In this document: positions 39,960-49,238 of the stretch, piece after piece
How positions within the stretch are numbered: the first letter of the stretch is position 1
How the letters are laid out: every line of letters begins with the position of its first letter
DNA from: Aquabacterium sp. OR-4
Lineage (GTDB): Bacteria; Pseudomonadota; Gammaproteobacteria; Burkholderiales; Burkholderiaceae_C
Assembly: GCF_025290835.2 (NCBI RefSeq)
Contig: NZ_JAOCQD020000002.1
Coordinates: 2,170,001 to 2,234,000 of the forward strand
Direction of reading: 5' to 3'
DNA: 64,000 bases
Program-made: the position numbers and the translations under genes
The notes under the pieces: model-generated
Databases searched by the model: none
Told to the model about the DNA's origin: nothing
The model's input: the letters and a program-made list of their open reading frames with translations, nothing else

Positions 39960-40739
39960 ATGAGTTCGCTGCCCGCCAACCCCCGCCACGACGCCATGCT
40001 GGCCGCCGTGCGCGAGCTCGGCACCGCCAGCGTGGAGGCCCTGGCCGAGCGCTTCGGCGTGACGCTGCAGACCGTGCGCCGCGACGTCAAGCTGCTGGCC
40101 GATGCCGGCCTGGTGGCGCGCTTCCACGGCGGCGTGCGCCTGCCCAGCAGCACCACCGAGAACATCGCCTACCGCCAGCGCCAGGCCCTGCACGATGCGG
40201 CCAAGCAGCGCATCGCCCGCGCCGTGGCGCGCGAGGTGCCCGACGGCTGCAGCCTGATCCTCAACATCGGCACCACCACCGAGGCCATTGCGCGCGAGCT
40301 GGCCGGCCGCCGCGGCCTGCGCGTGATCACCAACAACCTCAACGTGGCCGCCATCCTGAGCGACAGCCCCGACTGCGAGGTGATCGTGGCCGGCGGCGTG
40401 GTGCGACACCGCGACCGCGGCATCGTCGGCGAGGCCACGGTCGAGTTCATCAACCAGTTTCGCGTCGACATCGGCCTGATCGGCATCTCGGGCATCGAGG
40501 CCGACGGCACGCTGCGCGACTACGACTACCGCGAGGTGAAGGTGGCGCAGGCCATCATCCGCGCCAGCCGCCAGGTGTGGCTGGCCGCCGACCACAGCAA
40601 GTTCAATCGCCCGGCGATGGTGGAGGTGGGCCGGCTCGACCAGGTCGACCAGCTGTTCACCGACGCCCCGCCGCCGCCGCCCTTCGAGGCCCTGCTGGCC
40701 GAGGCCGGCGTGCAGTGCACGGTCGCGGGAGTCAACTGA
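39960..40739 (+). CDS. glpR: DeoR-family glycerol-3-phosphate regulon repressor GlpR
   Basis: A 259-residue DeoR-type repressor. The N-terminal helix-turn-helix (about residues 10-60) has [22 protein letters not shown] and [11 protein letters not shown], and the effector domain has the phosphosugar pattern [15 protein letters not shown] and [20 protein letters not shown]. Such repressors release DNA when glycerol-3-phosphate binds. It is divergent from glpD and upstream of glpK, with TGTTCGTT boxes between. The ATG at 39960 places the helix-turn-helix normally; an in-frame ATG at 39903 would add 19 residues. Neither has a clear ribosome site. Confidence 0.9.
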   Translation: MSSLPANPRHDAMLAAVRELGTASVEALAERFGVTLQTVRRDVKLLADAGLVARFHGGVRLPSSTTENIAYRQRQALHDAAKQRIARAVAREVPDGCSLILNIGTTTEAIARELAGRRGLRVITNNLNVAAILSDSPDCEVIVAGGVVRHRDRGIVGEATVEFINQFRVDIGLIGISGIEADGTLRDYDYREVKVAQAIIRASRQVWLAADHSKFNRPAMVEVGRLDQVDQLFTDAPPPPPFEALLAEAGVQCTVAGVN

Positions 40740-40804
40740 TGGCGTACCGAGGCGGGCCGAGCGCCGGGCCGGCCACCGGCCAGAGGCCGATGGCCTTCGG
40801 CTGG

Positions 40805-40832
40805 CACAAACAGTCCGCAGGGACTGTTTGTG
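40805..40832 (+). other. 12-bp-stem hairpin between glpR and glpK
   Basis: CACAAACAGTCC, loop GCAG, GGACTGTTTGTG: a perfect 12-bp stem. It is followed within 60 bases by ATCCCC-TTG-GGGGAT and further GC-rich dyads. The 169-base gap is therefore strongly structured. No T-run follows, so an attenuator, mRNA-stabilising element or small repeat are all possible. Confidence 0.55.
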
Positions 40833-40908
40833 TCCGGCCTCAGTCCACCAGCCGGCCCGCCATCCCCTTGGGGGATCGGCCGGCGTACTCGCCGGACGAG
40901 AGACAGAC

Positions 40909-42408
<1,500 letters not shown>

Positions 42409-42510
42409 GTGTTTGCGGCCCTTCCGTCGGGCCGCCAGTTCTTCCCGACCGGTGGGCCGGGTGTTCCCATGGCTCCTTGCAGCGCGCCGGGATTTCGCCC
42501 CGGCGGGCGA

Positions 42511-42544
42511 CCTACTTTCTCTTTCAGGCGAAAGAGAAAGTAGG
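42511..42544. repeat. 15-bp-stem hairpin, left arm of repeat copy B
   Basis: CCTACTTTCTCTTTC, loop AGGC, GAAAGAGAAAGTAGG: a perfect 15-bp stem. Compared with the other two copies, a T-to-C change on one side is matched by an A-to-G change on the other, which keeps the pair. Confidence 0.85.
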
Positions 42545-42719
42545 CAAAGAGAAGCGCCTTCCAAACTTTCCGACACCACTGAGCATCTTGCTTGGTGCAT
42601 CGAGGCGGGCGCCTCGCCCGCCCCGCGGGCTCGAACATAGCCAGCCGGATGCAGGTGTAGCCGGTCCCCGCGCGCGGGCCCCCCGGTCAAGACTTGCGGG
42701 CGCAGCGTGGTGTGGGCAG

Positions 42720-42766
42720 GTCTTGGTCTTGGTCTTGGTTTTGGTCAGTGCCAGTGCCAGTGCCAG
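42720..42766 (+). repeat. Hexanucleotide repeats inside copy B
   Basis: About four units of GGTCTT are followed by three units of CAGTGC. This is the variable stretch between modules M2 and M1 and is absent from copy A, which suggests slippage growth. Confidence 0.7.
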
Positions 42767-42994
42767 GCCAACGCCCTTGCTCATGGCCCAGGCACTCTGT
42801 CGGTGGCACGGCCTGCCCACTTGCGGCGAGCAGCCAGAGCCTTCACAGATGAGCGGCCATGCCATCGGCGGCAACGTTTCCCAAGCCAAGCCCTGAGTCG
42901 GCAGCCTGTTCGAGCCCGCCGGGCGGGCGAGGCACCCGCCCCGATGATCGAGAAGCAGAACGGCGGTGTCGGAAAGTTCAATGCGCTTTCTTTG

Positions 42995-43024
42995 CCTACT
43001 TTCTTTTCGCGAAAAGAAAGTAGG
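42995..43024. repeat. Perfect 30-bp palindrome, right arm of repeat copy B
   Basis: CCTACTTTCTTTTCG followed by its exact reverse complement CGAAAAGAAAGTAGG, with no unpaired base. Confidence 0.88.
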
Positions 43025-43150
43025 TCGCCCGCCGGGGCGAACACCCGGCGCGCTGCAAGGAGCCATGGGAACACCCCAGCACCCGCCACCCATCCACCGC
43101 AGACCACAGACCACAGACCACAGTCTGCAATCCGCAACCAGCAGTCCGCA

Positions 43151-44566
43151 TCAGTGCTGGTGATGCCCCCCAGCCGGCTTGCGCACCTGAACCTCGGCCC
43201 CCGCCGCCCCGGCAGCCACCCCGCCAGCGGGCACCGCAACCGCCGCCGAAGCCGCCGCCGGCAGCGCACCGGTCCATTCGTATGGCCGCGTGCCGGCCGG
43301 CGCCTCGTACCAGCCGGGATCGCTGTAGTCGCCTGGTTTCTGCCCCCGCCGCACCTTCAGCACGCTGAACATGCCGCCCATCGCCAGCGGCCCGAACGGC
43401 CCCTGGCCGGTCATCATCGGTGCGGTGTTCTCGGGCAGCGGCATCTCCATCTCGGCCATCTCGTGCATGCCGTGCTCGCCCATGGCCATGTAGTCGGGGA
43501 TCAGCTTGCCCAGGCGCTCGGCCAGGTCGCGCTGCGGCACGCCGATCATCGTGGGCACGTTGTGGCCCATGGCGTTCATGGTGTGGTGGCTCTTGTGGCA
43601 GTGCAGCGCCCAGTCGCCCTCGGCGTCGGCGATGAACTCGATCTGCCGCATCTGGCCCACGCCGATGTCGGTGGTCACCTCGGGCCAGCGCGCGCTGCGT
43701 GGCACCGGGCCGCCGTCGGTGCCGGTCACCATGAACTCGTGGCCGTGCAGGTGGATCGGGTGGTTGGTCATGGTCAGGTTGCCGATGCGCAGGCGCACGC
43801 GGTCGCCCAGGCGCACGTTCAGGCTGTCGATGCCGGGAAAGATGCGGCTGTTCCAGGCCCACAGGTTGAAGTCGAGCATGGTCATCACCTTGGGCGTGGC
43901 GCTGCCGGGCTCGATGTCGAAGGCGTTGAGCAGAAAGCAGAAGTCGCGGTCGACCGGCTCGATCAGCGGATGCCGGCCCTTCGGGTGGGTGATCCACAGG
44001 CCCTGCAGGCCCATGGCCATCTGCACCATCTCGTCGGCATGCGGGTGGTACATGAAGGTGCCCGGCCGCTGCGCGACGAACTCGTAGACGAAGGTCTTGC
44101 CCGGCGGGATCACCGGCTGGGTGAGCCCGGCCACGCCGTCCATGCCGTTGGGCAGGCGCTGGCCATGCCAGTGCACGGCCGTGGGCTCGGGCAGGCGGTT
44201 GGTGACGAACAGGCGCACGCGGTCGCCCTCCACCACCTCGATGGTCGGGCCGGGGCTCTGGCCGTTGTAACCCCACAGCCGGGCGGTGAAGCCGGGCGTC
44301 ATCTCGCGGCGCACGGGTTCGGCCACCAGATGGAACTCCTTGACGCCCTGGTTCATGCGCCAGGGCAGGGTCCAGCCGTTGAGCGTGACCACCGGGTTGT
44401 AGGGGCGGCCGTCGTGCGGGCGCAGCGGCGGCTGGGTGGCCGCGCTGGCTTGTTGATGGGCCTCGGGCAGCGCGGCCAGCGCGCTGCGGGGCACGGCCAG
44501 GGTGCTGGCGGCCAGCGCAGTGGCGGCGCCGCCGCTGCGGCCGAGAAACAGGCGTCGGGAAACCAT
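43151..44566 (-). CDS. Multicopper oxidase, Tat-exported
   Basis: A 471-residue multicopper oxidase. A Tat signal (SRRLFLG, then an Ala-rich core) sends the folded enzyme to the periplasm. Copper ligand motifs are complete: HWHG near residue 130, HPH near 173, HPIHLHGH near 270 and HCHKSHH near 323. A Met/His-rich stretch (MAMGEHGMHEMAEMEMP, about 355-375) and a His tail would bind extra copper. This fits oxidation of Cu(I) to less toxic Cu(II). The start at 44566 has GGAG 10 bases upstream. It is the last gene of a three-gene operon with TolC and a Cys/His-rich protein. Confidence 0.9.
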   Translation of the reverse strand: MVSRRLFLGRSGGAATALAASTLAVPRSALAALPEAHQQASAATQPPLRPHDGRPYNPVVTLNGWTLPWRMNQGVKEFHLVAEPVRREMTPGFTARLWGYNGQSPGPTIEVVEGDRVRLFVTNRLPEPTAVHWHGQRLPNGMDGVAGLTQPVIPPGKTFVYEFVAQRPGTFMYHPHADEMVQMAMGLQGLWITHPKGRHPLIEPVDRDFCFLLNAFDIEPGSATPKVMTMLDFNLWAWNSRIFPGIDSLNVRLGDRVRLRIGNLTMTNHPIHLHGHEFMVTGTDGGPVPRSARWPEVTTDIGVGQMRQIEFIADAEGDWALHCHKSHHTMNAMGHNVPTMIGVPQRDLAERLGKLIPDYMAMGEHGMHEMAEMEMPLPENTAPMMTGQGPFGPLAMGGMFSVLKVRRGQKPGDYSDPGWYEAPAGTRPYEWTGALPAAASAAVAVPAGGVAAGAAGAEVQVRKPAGGHHQH

Positions 44567-44691
44567 GGGGTTCGCTCCGGATGGGTGTTGGGTTCTGGGC
44601 GCCATCGCCGGCAGCCTGGGGAGGCGGTGGGGGGGGATGGCTTCGGGCTGGATTCGGGCTGGGCGTGGGCTGGGCGCGGCAGGGGCCGCGG

Positions 44692-46152
44692 TCAATGGCC
44701 CGCCGCGTCGGGCGTGGCAGCGGGCACGGCAGCGGCCGCGCTGGCGCCCGTTGCCGAGGCCAGCATGGGCCGGCCCACGCGGGCTGCGTCCAGCTCGATG
44801 TCGGCCAGCCAGAAATCGCGCTGGGCTTCGAGGGCGGCGCTCACGCCGGCGATCTGCGCACGCGCATCGGCCAGCAGCTCGAACACGCCGACCAGCATGC
44901 CGTTGTAGCGCAGCAGCATCTCCTGGCCGATGCGCGCCTTCAGCGGCACCAGGGCGTCGCGGTGGTGGCGGGCGATGTCCCAGGCGCTGCGGTAGTGGCC
45001 CCAGGCCTCGTGCAGCTCGCTGCGCGCATCCTGCGCCACGGCGGCCACGCGCAGCACGGCCTGGCGCTGGCGGTGCTCGGCGGCGGCCAGGCGCGCGTCG
45101 CCGCTGTCAAAGATCGGCAGCTCCAGGCTCAGTTCGAAGCCGCGCTGCGTCGGCGCCTCGTTGCTGCCGTTGTGCACCACGCCCAGCTCGAGCACGTTGA
45201 GCCAGCGCGTGGCTTGGGCCAGACCCAGGGTGCCCGACAAGGCCTCGGCCTCGGCGCGCGCGGCCTGCAGGTCCAGGCGCTCGTCCAGCGCGGCGCGGGC
45301 CAGGTCGGGCAGCGCGCGCGCCTGGGCCGGCAGCGGCGGCAGGCGCTCGGGCAGTTGCAGCTGCTGGCGCTGCGCGGCGTCCAGCGCCAGCAGGCGCAGC
45401 AGGCGCTCGCGGCTGGCGTCGCGCTGCTGCGTGGCGCGGGCCAGGCCCAGTTGCGCATCGGCATGAAAGGCCTGCTCGCGCGCACGCTGCAGGGCCGACC
45501 AGTTGCCGGCCTGCTGCATGCGCCGCGCCAGTTCGGCGCCGGCATCGGCGGCATCGAGCACTTGGCGGGCGTACAGCAGCTGCTCCTGGGCGGCCACCGC
45601 GCGCACCCAGGCGCGGCGGGTGTCGGCGGCATGGGCCAGCAGATCGGCCGCCACCTGGGCCTGCAGCTGGGCCTGCTGGCGGCGGCCGGCCTCGCGCAGC
45701 CAGGGCTGGGCCAGCCAGCGCGCCAGATCCACATGCAGGCCGCGCTCGTACTCACGCTCGTCGCCACGCAGCAGGCGCGCAAAGCTGACGCCGGGGTTGG
45801 GCAGACGCGTGGCCTGCACCGCCCGGGCATCGGCAATGGCCAGGTCGTGCAGGCGGGCGCGCAGGCCGCGGTGCTGAACCAGCGCCAGCTGCACCGCGGC
45901 CTCGGCCGTCAGCGGCCGGGCCAGCAAGGCCTGGGCACGCTCGGCGATGGCCGCCGCCTCGCCGTCGGGCGCTATGGCCGCTGGCGCCAGGGCCGGCAGC
46001 TCGGCGCCGGTGTGGCGGCGCACGGTGTCGGCCACCGGGCCCAGGCCGGCATCGGGGGCCAGCGTGGCGCAGCCGCTGAGCAGGCCGATGGCAGCCAGGC
46101 AGCCCAGGGTGGCCCAGGGGCCCGGACGGGAGATGGAAGGGGATCGACGCAT
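44692..46152 (-). CDS. TolC-family outer-membrane efflux lipoprotein
   Basis: A 486-residue TolC-family protein. The signal peptide ends in the lipobox LLSGC (Cys near residue 28). The rest is long Ala/Gln/Arg-rich coiled-coil helices in two repeats, with PNPGVSFARLL and FELSLELPIFDSG as the typical beta-strand segments. Such proteins form the outer-membrane channel of heavy-metal (CusC-like) or other efflux pumps. No inner-membrane pump or adaptor gene is next to it, so it must use a pump encoded elsewhere. It begins 99 bases after the small Cys/His-rich gene and the oxidase follows 125 bases later. Confidence 0.88.
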   Translation of the reverse strand: MRRSPSISRPGPWATLGCLAAIGLLSGCATLAPDAGLGPVADTVRRHTGAELPALAPAAIAPDGEAAAIAERAQALLARPLTAEAAVQLALVQHRGLRARLHDLAIADARAVQATRLPNPGVSFARLLRGDEREYERGLHVDLARWLAQPWLREAGRRQQAQLQAQVAADLLAHAADTRRAWVRAVAAQEQLLYARQVLDAADAGAELARRMQQAGNWSALQRAREQAFHADAQLGLARATQQRDASRERLLRLLALDAAQRQQLQLPERLPPLPAQARALPDLARAALDERLDLQAARAEAEALSGTLGLAQATRWLNVLELGVVHNGSNEAPTQRGFELSLELPIFDSGDARLAAAEHRQRQAVLRVAAVAQDARSELHEAWGHYRSAWDIARHHRDALVPLKARIGQEMLLRYNGMLVGVFELLADARAQIAGVSAALEAQRDFWLADIELDAARVGRPMLASATGASAAAAVPAATPDAAGH

Positions 46153-46251
46153 GGCAGCCTCGAAAAAGCACGCCGGCACGGCGCGCGGGAGAACACGGTG
46201 GGATGCGAGACGCAGCGCGGCCTGCGGGTGCCGCAGCCGCGGTGGCGGTGA

Positions 46252-46695
46252 TCAGCCGCGCGGTGGCCGCTCGATGCCGTCGGTGACCCAGGGCGCCACG
46301 GCTGGCGTGGTGCGCTGCTGCGGCGCCGCTGCGGGCAAGGGCAGGCGCGGCGCCAGGAGCCACACAGCGGGTGGCGCCGTGCCGTGGCCGCAGCAGGCGG
46401 CGCAGGCCGTGCAGCCGGCATGCTGGGCGGCATCGGGGCTGCTGCTGTCGTGCGCCACCGCGGCCGCGTCGTGGCAGGCCGGCAGGGCCTGCGCATCGTG
46501 CTGGGCCGTGGACGCTGCGCCGTGCGCCGCCTGCGCAAGCTGCAGCATCGCCCCGGGCGGCGCGGCCGGCCGGCCCATGCCGACGGCGCCAGGCACACCG
46601 TGCAGCCAGGCCACCGCCGCCAGTCCCTGCAGGGGCAGGGCCAGCGCCAGCAGGCACAGACAGCACAAGCGCAACAGACGCAACAGACGCGACAT
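46252..46695 (-). CDS. Small exported Cys/His-rich protein of the copper operon
   Basis: A 147-residue protein with an N-terminal signal segment (LLRLLRLCCLCLLALALPLQGLAA). Its body is Ala/Pro/His-rich with scattered Cys and His, including LPACHD, HAGCTACAACCGHG. That pattern suggests metal binding, and in Burkholderiales small proteins of this kind often stand first in copper operons. I do not know a named family for it. It is the first gene of the operon with TolC and multicopper oxidase. Confidence 0.6.
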   Translation of the reverse strand: MSRLLRLLRLCCLCLLALALPLQGLAAVAWLHGVPGAVGMGRPAAPPGAMLQLAQAAHGAASTAQHDAQALPACHDAAAVAHDSSSPDAAQHAGCTACAACCGHGTAPPAVWLLAPRLPLPAAAPQQRTTPAVAPWVTDGIERPPRG

Positions 46696-46811
46696 GGCCG
46701 GCACTCTAGCGCAGCGTGCTGCAGGCAGCTTGGCCGGGGTCAAGCCGCGCGAAGCTGACAGGCGGCGCAAGGGCGACAGGCGCTGCCCGGGCGGCCACCG
46801 ACAATGGCCCG

Positions 46812-47567
46812 ATGCGCGACACCCCCGACGAACACCCGCGGCTCGAAGGAGCCAGCAATTTCCGCGACCTGGGCGGCTATGCCGGCCAGGACGGCCGGCC
46901 ACTGCGGCACCGGCAGCTCTACCGCTCCGACCACCTGGCCGGGCTGAGCCTGGCCGACCGCGAGGCCCTTGCCGCACTGGGCCTGGGCCGCGCGCTCGAT
47001 TTTCGCGGCGTGGCCGAGCGCGCTGCCGCGGCCTACGATCTGCCGGGCCTGACCCAGCATGCGCTGAGCATCGAGCCCACCGTGGTGCAGCAGATGCAGG
47101 CGCTGGTGGCCTCGGGCCAGGCGCTCGATGTGCCGACCGTCACCGCGCTGATGCAAGACCTTTACCGCCGCCTGGTGAACGACCAGTCGCACCGCTTTGC
47201 CGAGCTGTTTGCTCACCTGCTCGACGAGACCGACACCCGGCCGCTGGTGTTTCACTGCACCGCCGGCAAAGACCGCACCGGCCTGGCCGCGGCGCTGATC
47301 CTGCTGGCCCTGGGCGTGTCGCGCGAGCGCGTGCTGCACGACTACCTGCTGACCAACGAGCGCTACCGCTTCGTGCCGGGCGAGCACCCCGAGATCCCGC
47401 GCGACTCGCTGATGGTGCTGTGGCGCGTGCAGCAGAGTTTTCTGGAGGTCGCGCTGCAGACCATCGATGCCGACCACGGCGGCCTCGCGCGCTACCAGGC
47501 CGAGCGCCTGGGCCTCACGCCGGCGGCGCTGCGCACGCTGGCGGCGCGCTACCTCGAGCCGGCCTGA
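46812..47567 (+). CDS. Tyrosine-protein phosphatase
   Basis: A 251-residue protein phosphatase of the dual-specificity/lipid-type (Y_phosphatase3-like) group. The active-site loop HCTAGKDRTG is intact with Cys near residue 148 and the N-terminal FRDLGGYAG block is typical. It has no signal peptide and would act on phosphoproteins or phosphoinositide-like substrates in the cytoplasm. It diverges from the copper operon by 116 bases and is convergent with the M90 peptidase. GATC-rich short repeats (CTGATCGCC type) fill the gap after its stop. Confidence 0.88.
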   Translation: MRDTPDEHPRLEGASNFRDLGGYAGQDGRPLRHRQLYRSDHLAGLSLADREALAALGLGRALDFRGVAERAAAAYDLPGLTQHALSIEPTVVQQMQALVASGQALDVPTVTALMQDLYRRLVNDQSHRFAELFAHLLDETDTRPLVFHCTAGKDRTGLAAALILLALGVSRERVLHDYLLTNERYRFVPGEHPEIPRDSLMVLWRVQQSFLEVALQTIDADHGGLARYQAERLGLTPAALRTLAARYLEPA

Positions 47568-47634
47568 CCGGTCTGATCGCCCTGATTGACCTGATCGCCC
47601 TGATCGGCCCGGCCGGCGCACACCGCGCCGCGGC

Positions 47635-48465
47635 TCAGCGCCAGGCGCGTGGGTCAACCTGGTACAGGTCGGCCAGCTCGCGGTAGGCCGCGGGCGCCTC
47701 GTCGGCCAGGGCCTGCGGCTGCTCGAAGAACAGCTCGGTGAGCACCGCAAACAGCTCGGCCATGTCGCTGGCGGCGTAGCTGCCGATCAGCGCCGAGGGC
47801 TGCACCTGCAGCCGTGCGAACAGGCCGCCCATCACCGCGTCCCAGCGCCGGCGCGCCGCGGCACCGGGGCGCCAGGGCCGGCCATCGGCGCTGCCGTGGT
47901 GCTGGTCGATCTGGTGCGCAAACTCGTGCAGCACCACGTTGCGGCCGTCGTCGGGCAGGGCCGCGCCGTCGCGCACATCGGCCCACGACAGGATCACCTG
48001 GCCCTGCTGCCAGCTTTCGCCGGCCAGCACCTGGCGCTGGTCCTGCACCACGCCGCCGGGCGCCGCGCGCACCCGGTCGACCACAAACGCGCCGGGATAC
48101 ACCAGCACCCGCTGCAGCGTGGGAAAACACGGCGCCTGCGCCTCGCCCAGCAGCAGCAGGCAGGCCTGGGCGGCGATGCTCACGCGCACCTCGTCGTCCA
48201 CCGGCTGGCCCTGGCAGCCGACGAAGGCCTTCTCGGCCACGAAGACCTGGATGTGCCCTTCGAGCCGCCGCCGCAGCGGATAAGGCAGCCGCGCCACCGC
48301 CGGCACGCGCCGGCGCAGGATGCGCCGCCAGGCCGCCGGAAACGGCTGCGCACGCAGCCGCGCCTGGCGCCGCGCCACCCAGCGCGGCTGCAGCAGCAGC
48401 GCGGCGCTGAACACCAGGCCCAGCAGCAGCAAGGCGCCGAGGGAGAGCATCGCGGCAGTGTCCAT
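47635..48465 (-). CDS. M90-family zinc metallopeptidase (MtfA-like)
   Basis: A 276-residue M90 peptidase. One N-terminal membrane helix (about residues 6-26) anchors it, and the zinc motif HEFAHQID lies near residue 181 with a downstream DMAELFAVLTELFFE. E. coli MtfA (M90) binds the Mlc repressor, but the membrane-anchored versions of Burkholderiales are not well studied. It diverges from the DUF2242 lipoprotein gene by 92 bases. Confidence 0.88.
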   Translation of the reverse strand: MDTAAMLSLGALLLLGLVFSAALLLQPRWVARRQARLRAQPFPAAWRRILRRRVPAVARLPYPLRRRLEGHIQVFVAEKAFVGCQGQPVDDEVRVSIAAQACLLLLGEAQAPCFPTLQRVLVYPGAFVVDRVRAAPGGVVQDQRQVLAGESWQQGQVILSWADVRDGAALPDDGRNVVLHEFAHQIDQHHGSADGRPWRPGAAARRRWDAVMGGLFARLQVQPSALIGSYAASDMAELFAVLTELFFEQPQALADEAPAAYRELADLYQVDPRAWR

Positions 48466-48557
48466 GCACTGCAGATGCGGTGCGCGGCGGCGGGTTCAAT
48501 CCCCCTTGAACAAGGCCCGCGGGGCGCCTGCCCCAGGCTGGCTAAGATGCGCGCGCC

Positions 48558-49238
48558 ATGCGCCAACCTCCACGCCCGTGCCGTCGCCACCGCCTTTGCC
48601 AAGGCCTTCGCTGCCTTGCCCTGCTGGCCACGGCCGCCACGCTGGCGGCCTGCAGCACGCCGGCCCTGCTGGGCGGTGCGCCGCCCCTGCCCAGCTTTGC
48701 CAGCGAGCGCTTCGACCGCAGCGCGCCCTTCGCGCGGCGCTTTGCCGGCCAGCCCGAGGCCTTGTGCGAGGCCGCGCGCCGCGCGCTGCTGAGCCAGGGC
48801 TACATGATCACCGGCCATGAGCGCCTGGGCCTGAGCGGGCGCAAGTTCTTCCAGCCGCAGCGCGACGCGCATGTGCAGCTGGCCATCAGCGTGTCCTGCG
48901 CCGACGAGGTGGCCGATGCCCAGCGCGGCACCGTGTACGTGACCGCCTGGCAGGACCAGTTCGTCATCAAGCGCAACCCCAGCCATGCCAGCGTGGGCGT
49001 GAGCGCCTTCGGCTCGATCTCGCTGCCGCTGAGCGCCAGCGAAGACTCGCTGGTCAAGGTGGGCATCGAGACGATCAGCGATGCGGCGTTCTACGAGCGC
49101 TTCTACGGGCTGCTGGGCGCGGTGCTGGCGGCGGGCGTCACCGCACCGGCGGCCACCGCAACACCCTCCACCGCACCGGCAGCCACCGCAACACCTTCCG
49201 CCGCCGCGGCGCCGCCCTCAACCCCCGCCGGCCGCTGA
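48558..49238 (+). CDS. DUF2242 lipoprotein
   Basis: A 226-residue lipoprotein with a signal peptide ending in LAAC (Cys near residue 32) and a DUF2242 body, recognised by GYMITGHERLGLSGRKFFQP and YVTAWQDQFVIKRNPSHASVG. The function is unknown. The C-terminal tail is encoded by imperfect tandem repeats (CCACCGCAACACC type, about 49140-49200), so its length may vary. Its last 21 bases overlap the end of the convergent M16 gene. Confidence 0.85.
   Translation: MRQPPRPCRRHRLCQGLRCLALLATAATLAACSTPALLGGAPPLPSFASERFDRSAPFARRFAGQPEALCEAARRALLSQGYMITGHERLGLSGRKFFQPQRDAHVQLAISVSCADEVADAQRGTVYVTAWQDQFVIKRNPSHASVGVSAFGSISLPLSASEDSLVKVGIETISDAAFYERFYGLLGAVLAAGVTAPAATATPSTAPAATATPSAAAAPPSTPAGR

Larger units (their letters stand above)
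42459..43076 (-). repeat. Composite intergenic repeat, copy B (618 bp, 52-bp inverted ends)
   Basis: Occupies most of the 742-base gap between glpK and the multicopper oxidase. The ends (42459-42510 and 43025-43076) are near-identical inverted repeats (GGGTGTTCCCATGGCTCC to CCCCGGCGGGCGAC). Each flanks a hairpin (42511 and 42995) and a GC-rich stem near GGCTCGAAC, so the arms are about 170 bases long. Between them lie M2 (about 42657-42721), hexamer repeats and M1 (about 42838-42897), in mirror order to copy A at 12974. Copy A has lost the hairpin of its left arm. Short ORFs inside have no recognisable product. Confidence 0.88.

Noticed and set aside
42459..43076. Possible CRISPR array
   Set aside because: Repeats are inverted and of unequal size with no regular spacers, and there are no cas genes.
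42524..43114. 196-codon reverse ORF in repeat copy B
   Set aside because: Same reason as copy A; parts repeat on both strands because of the inverted arms.
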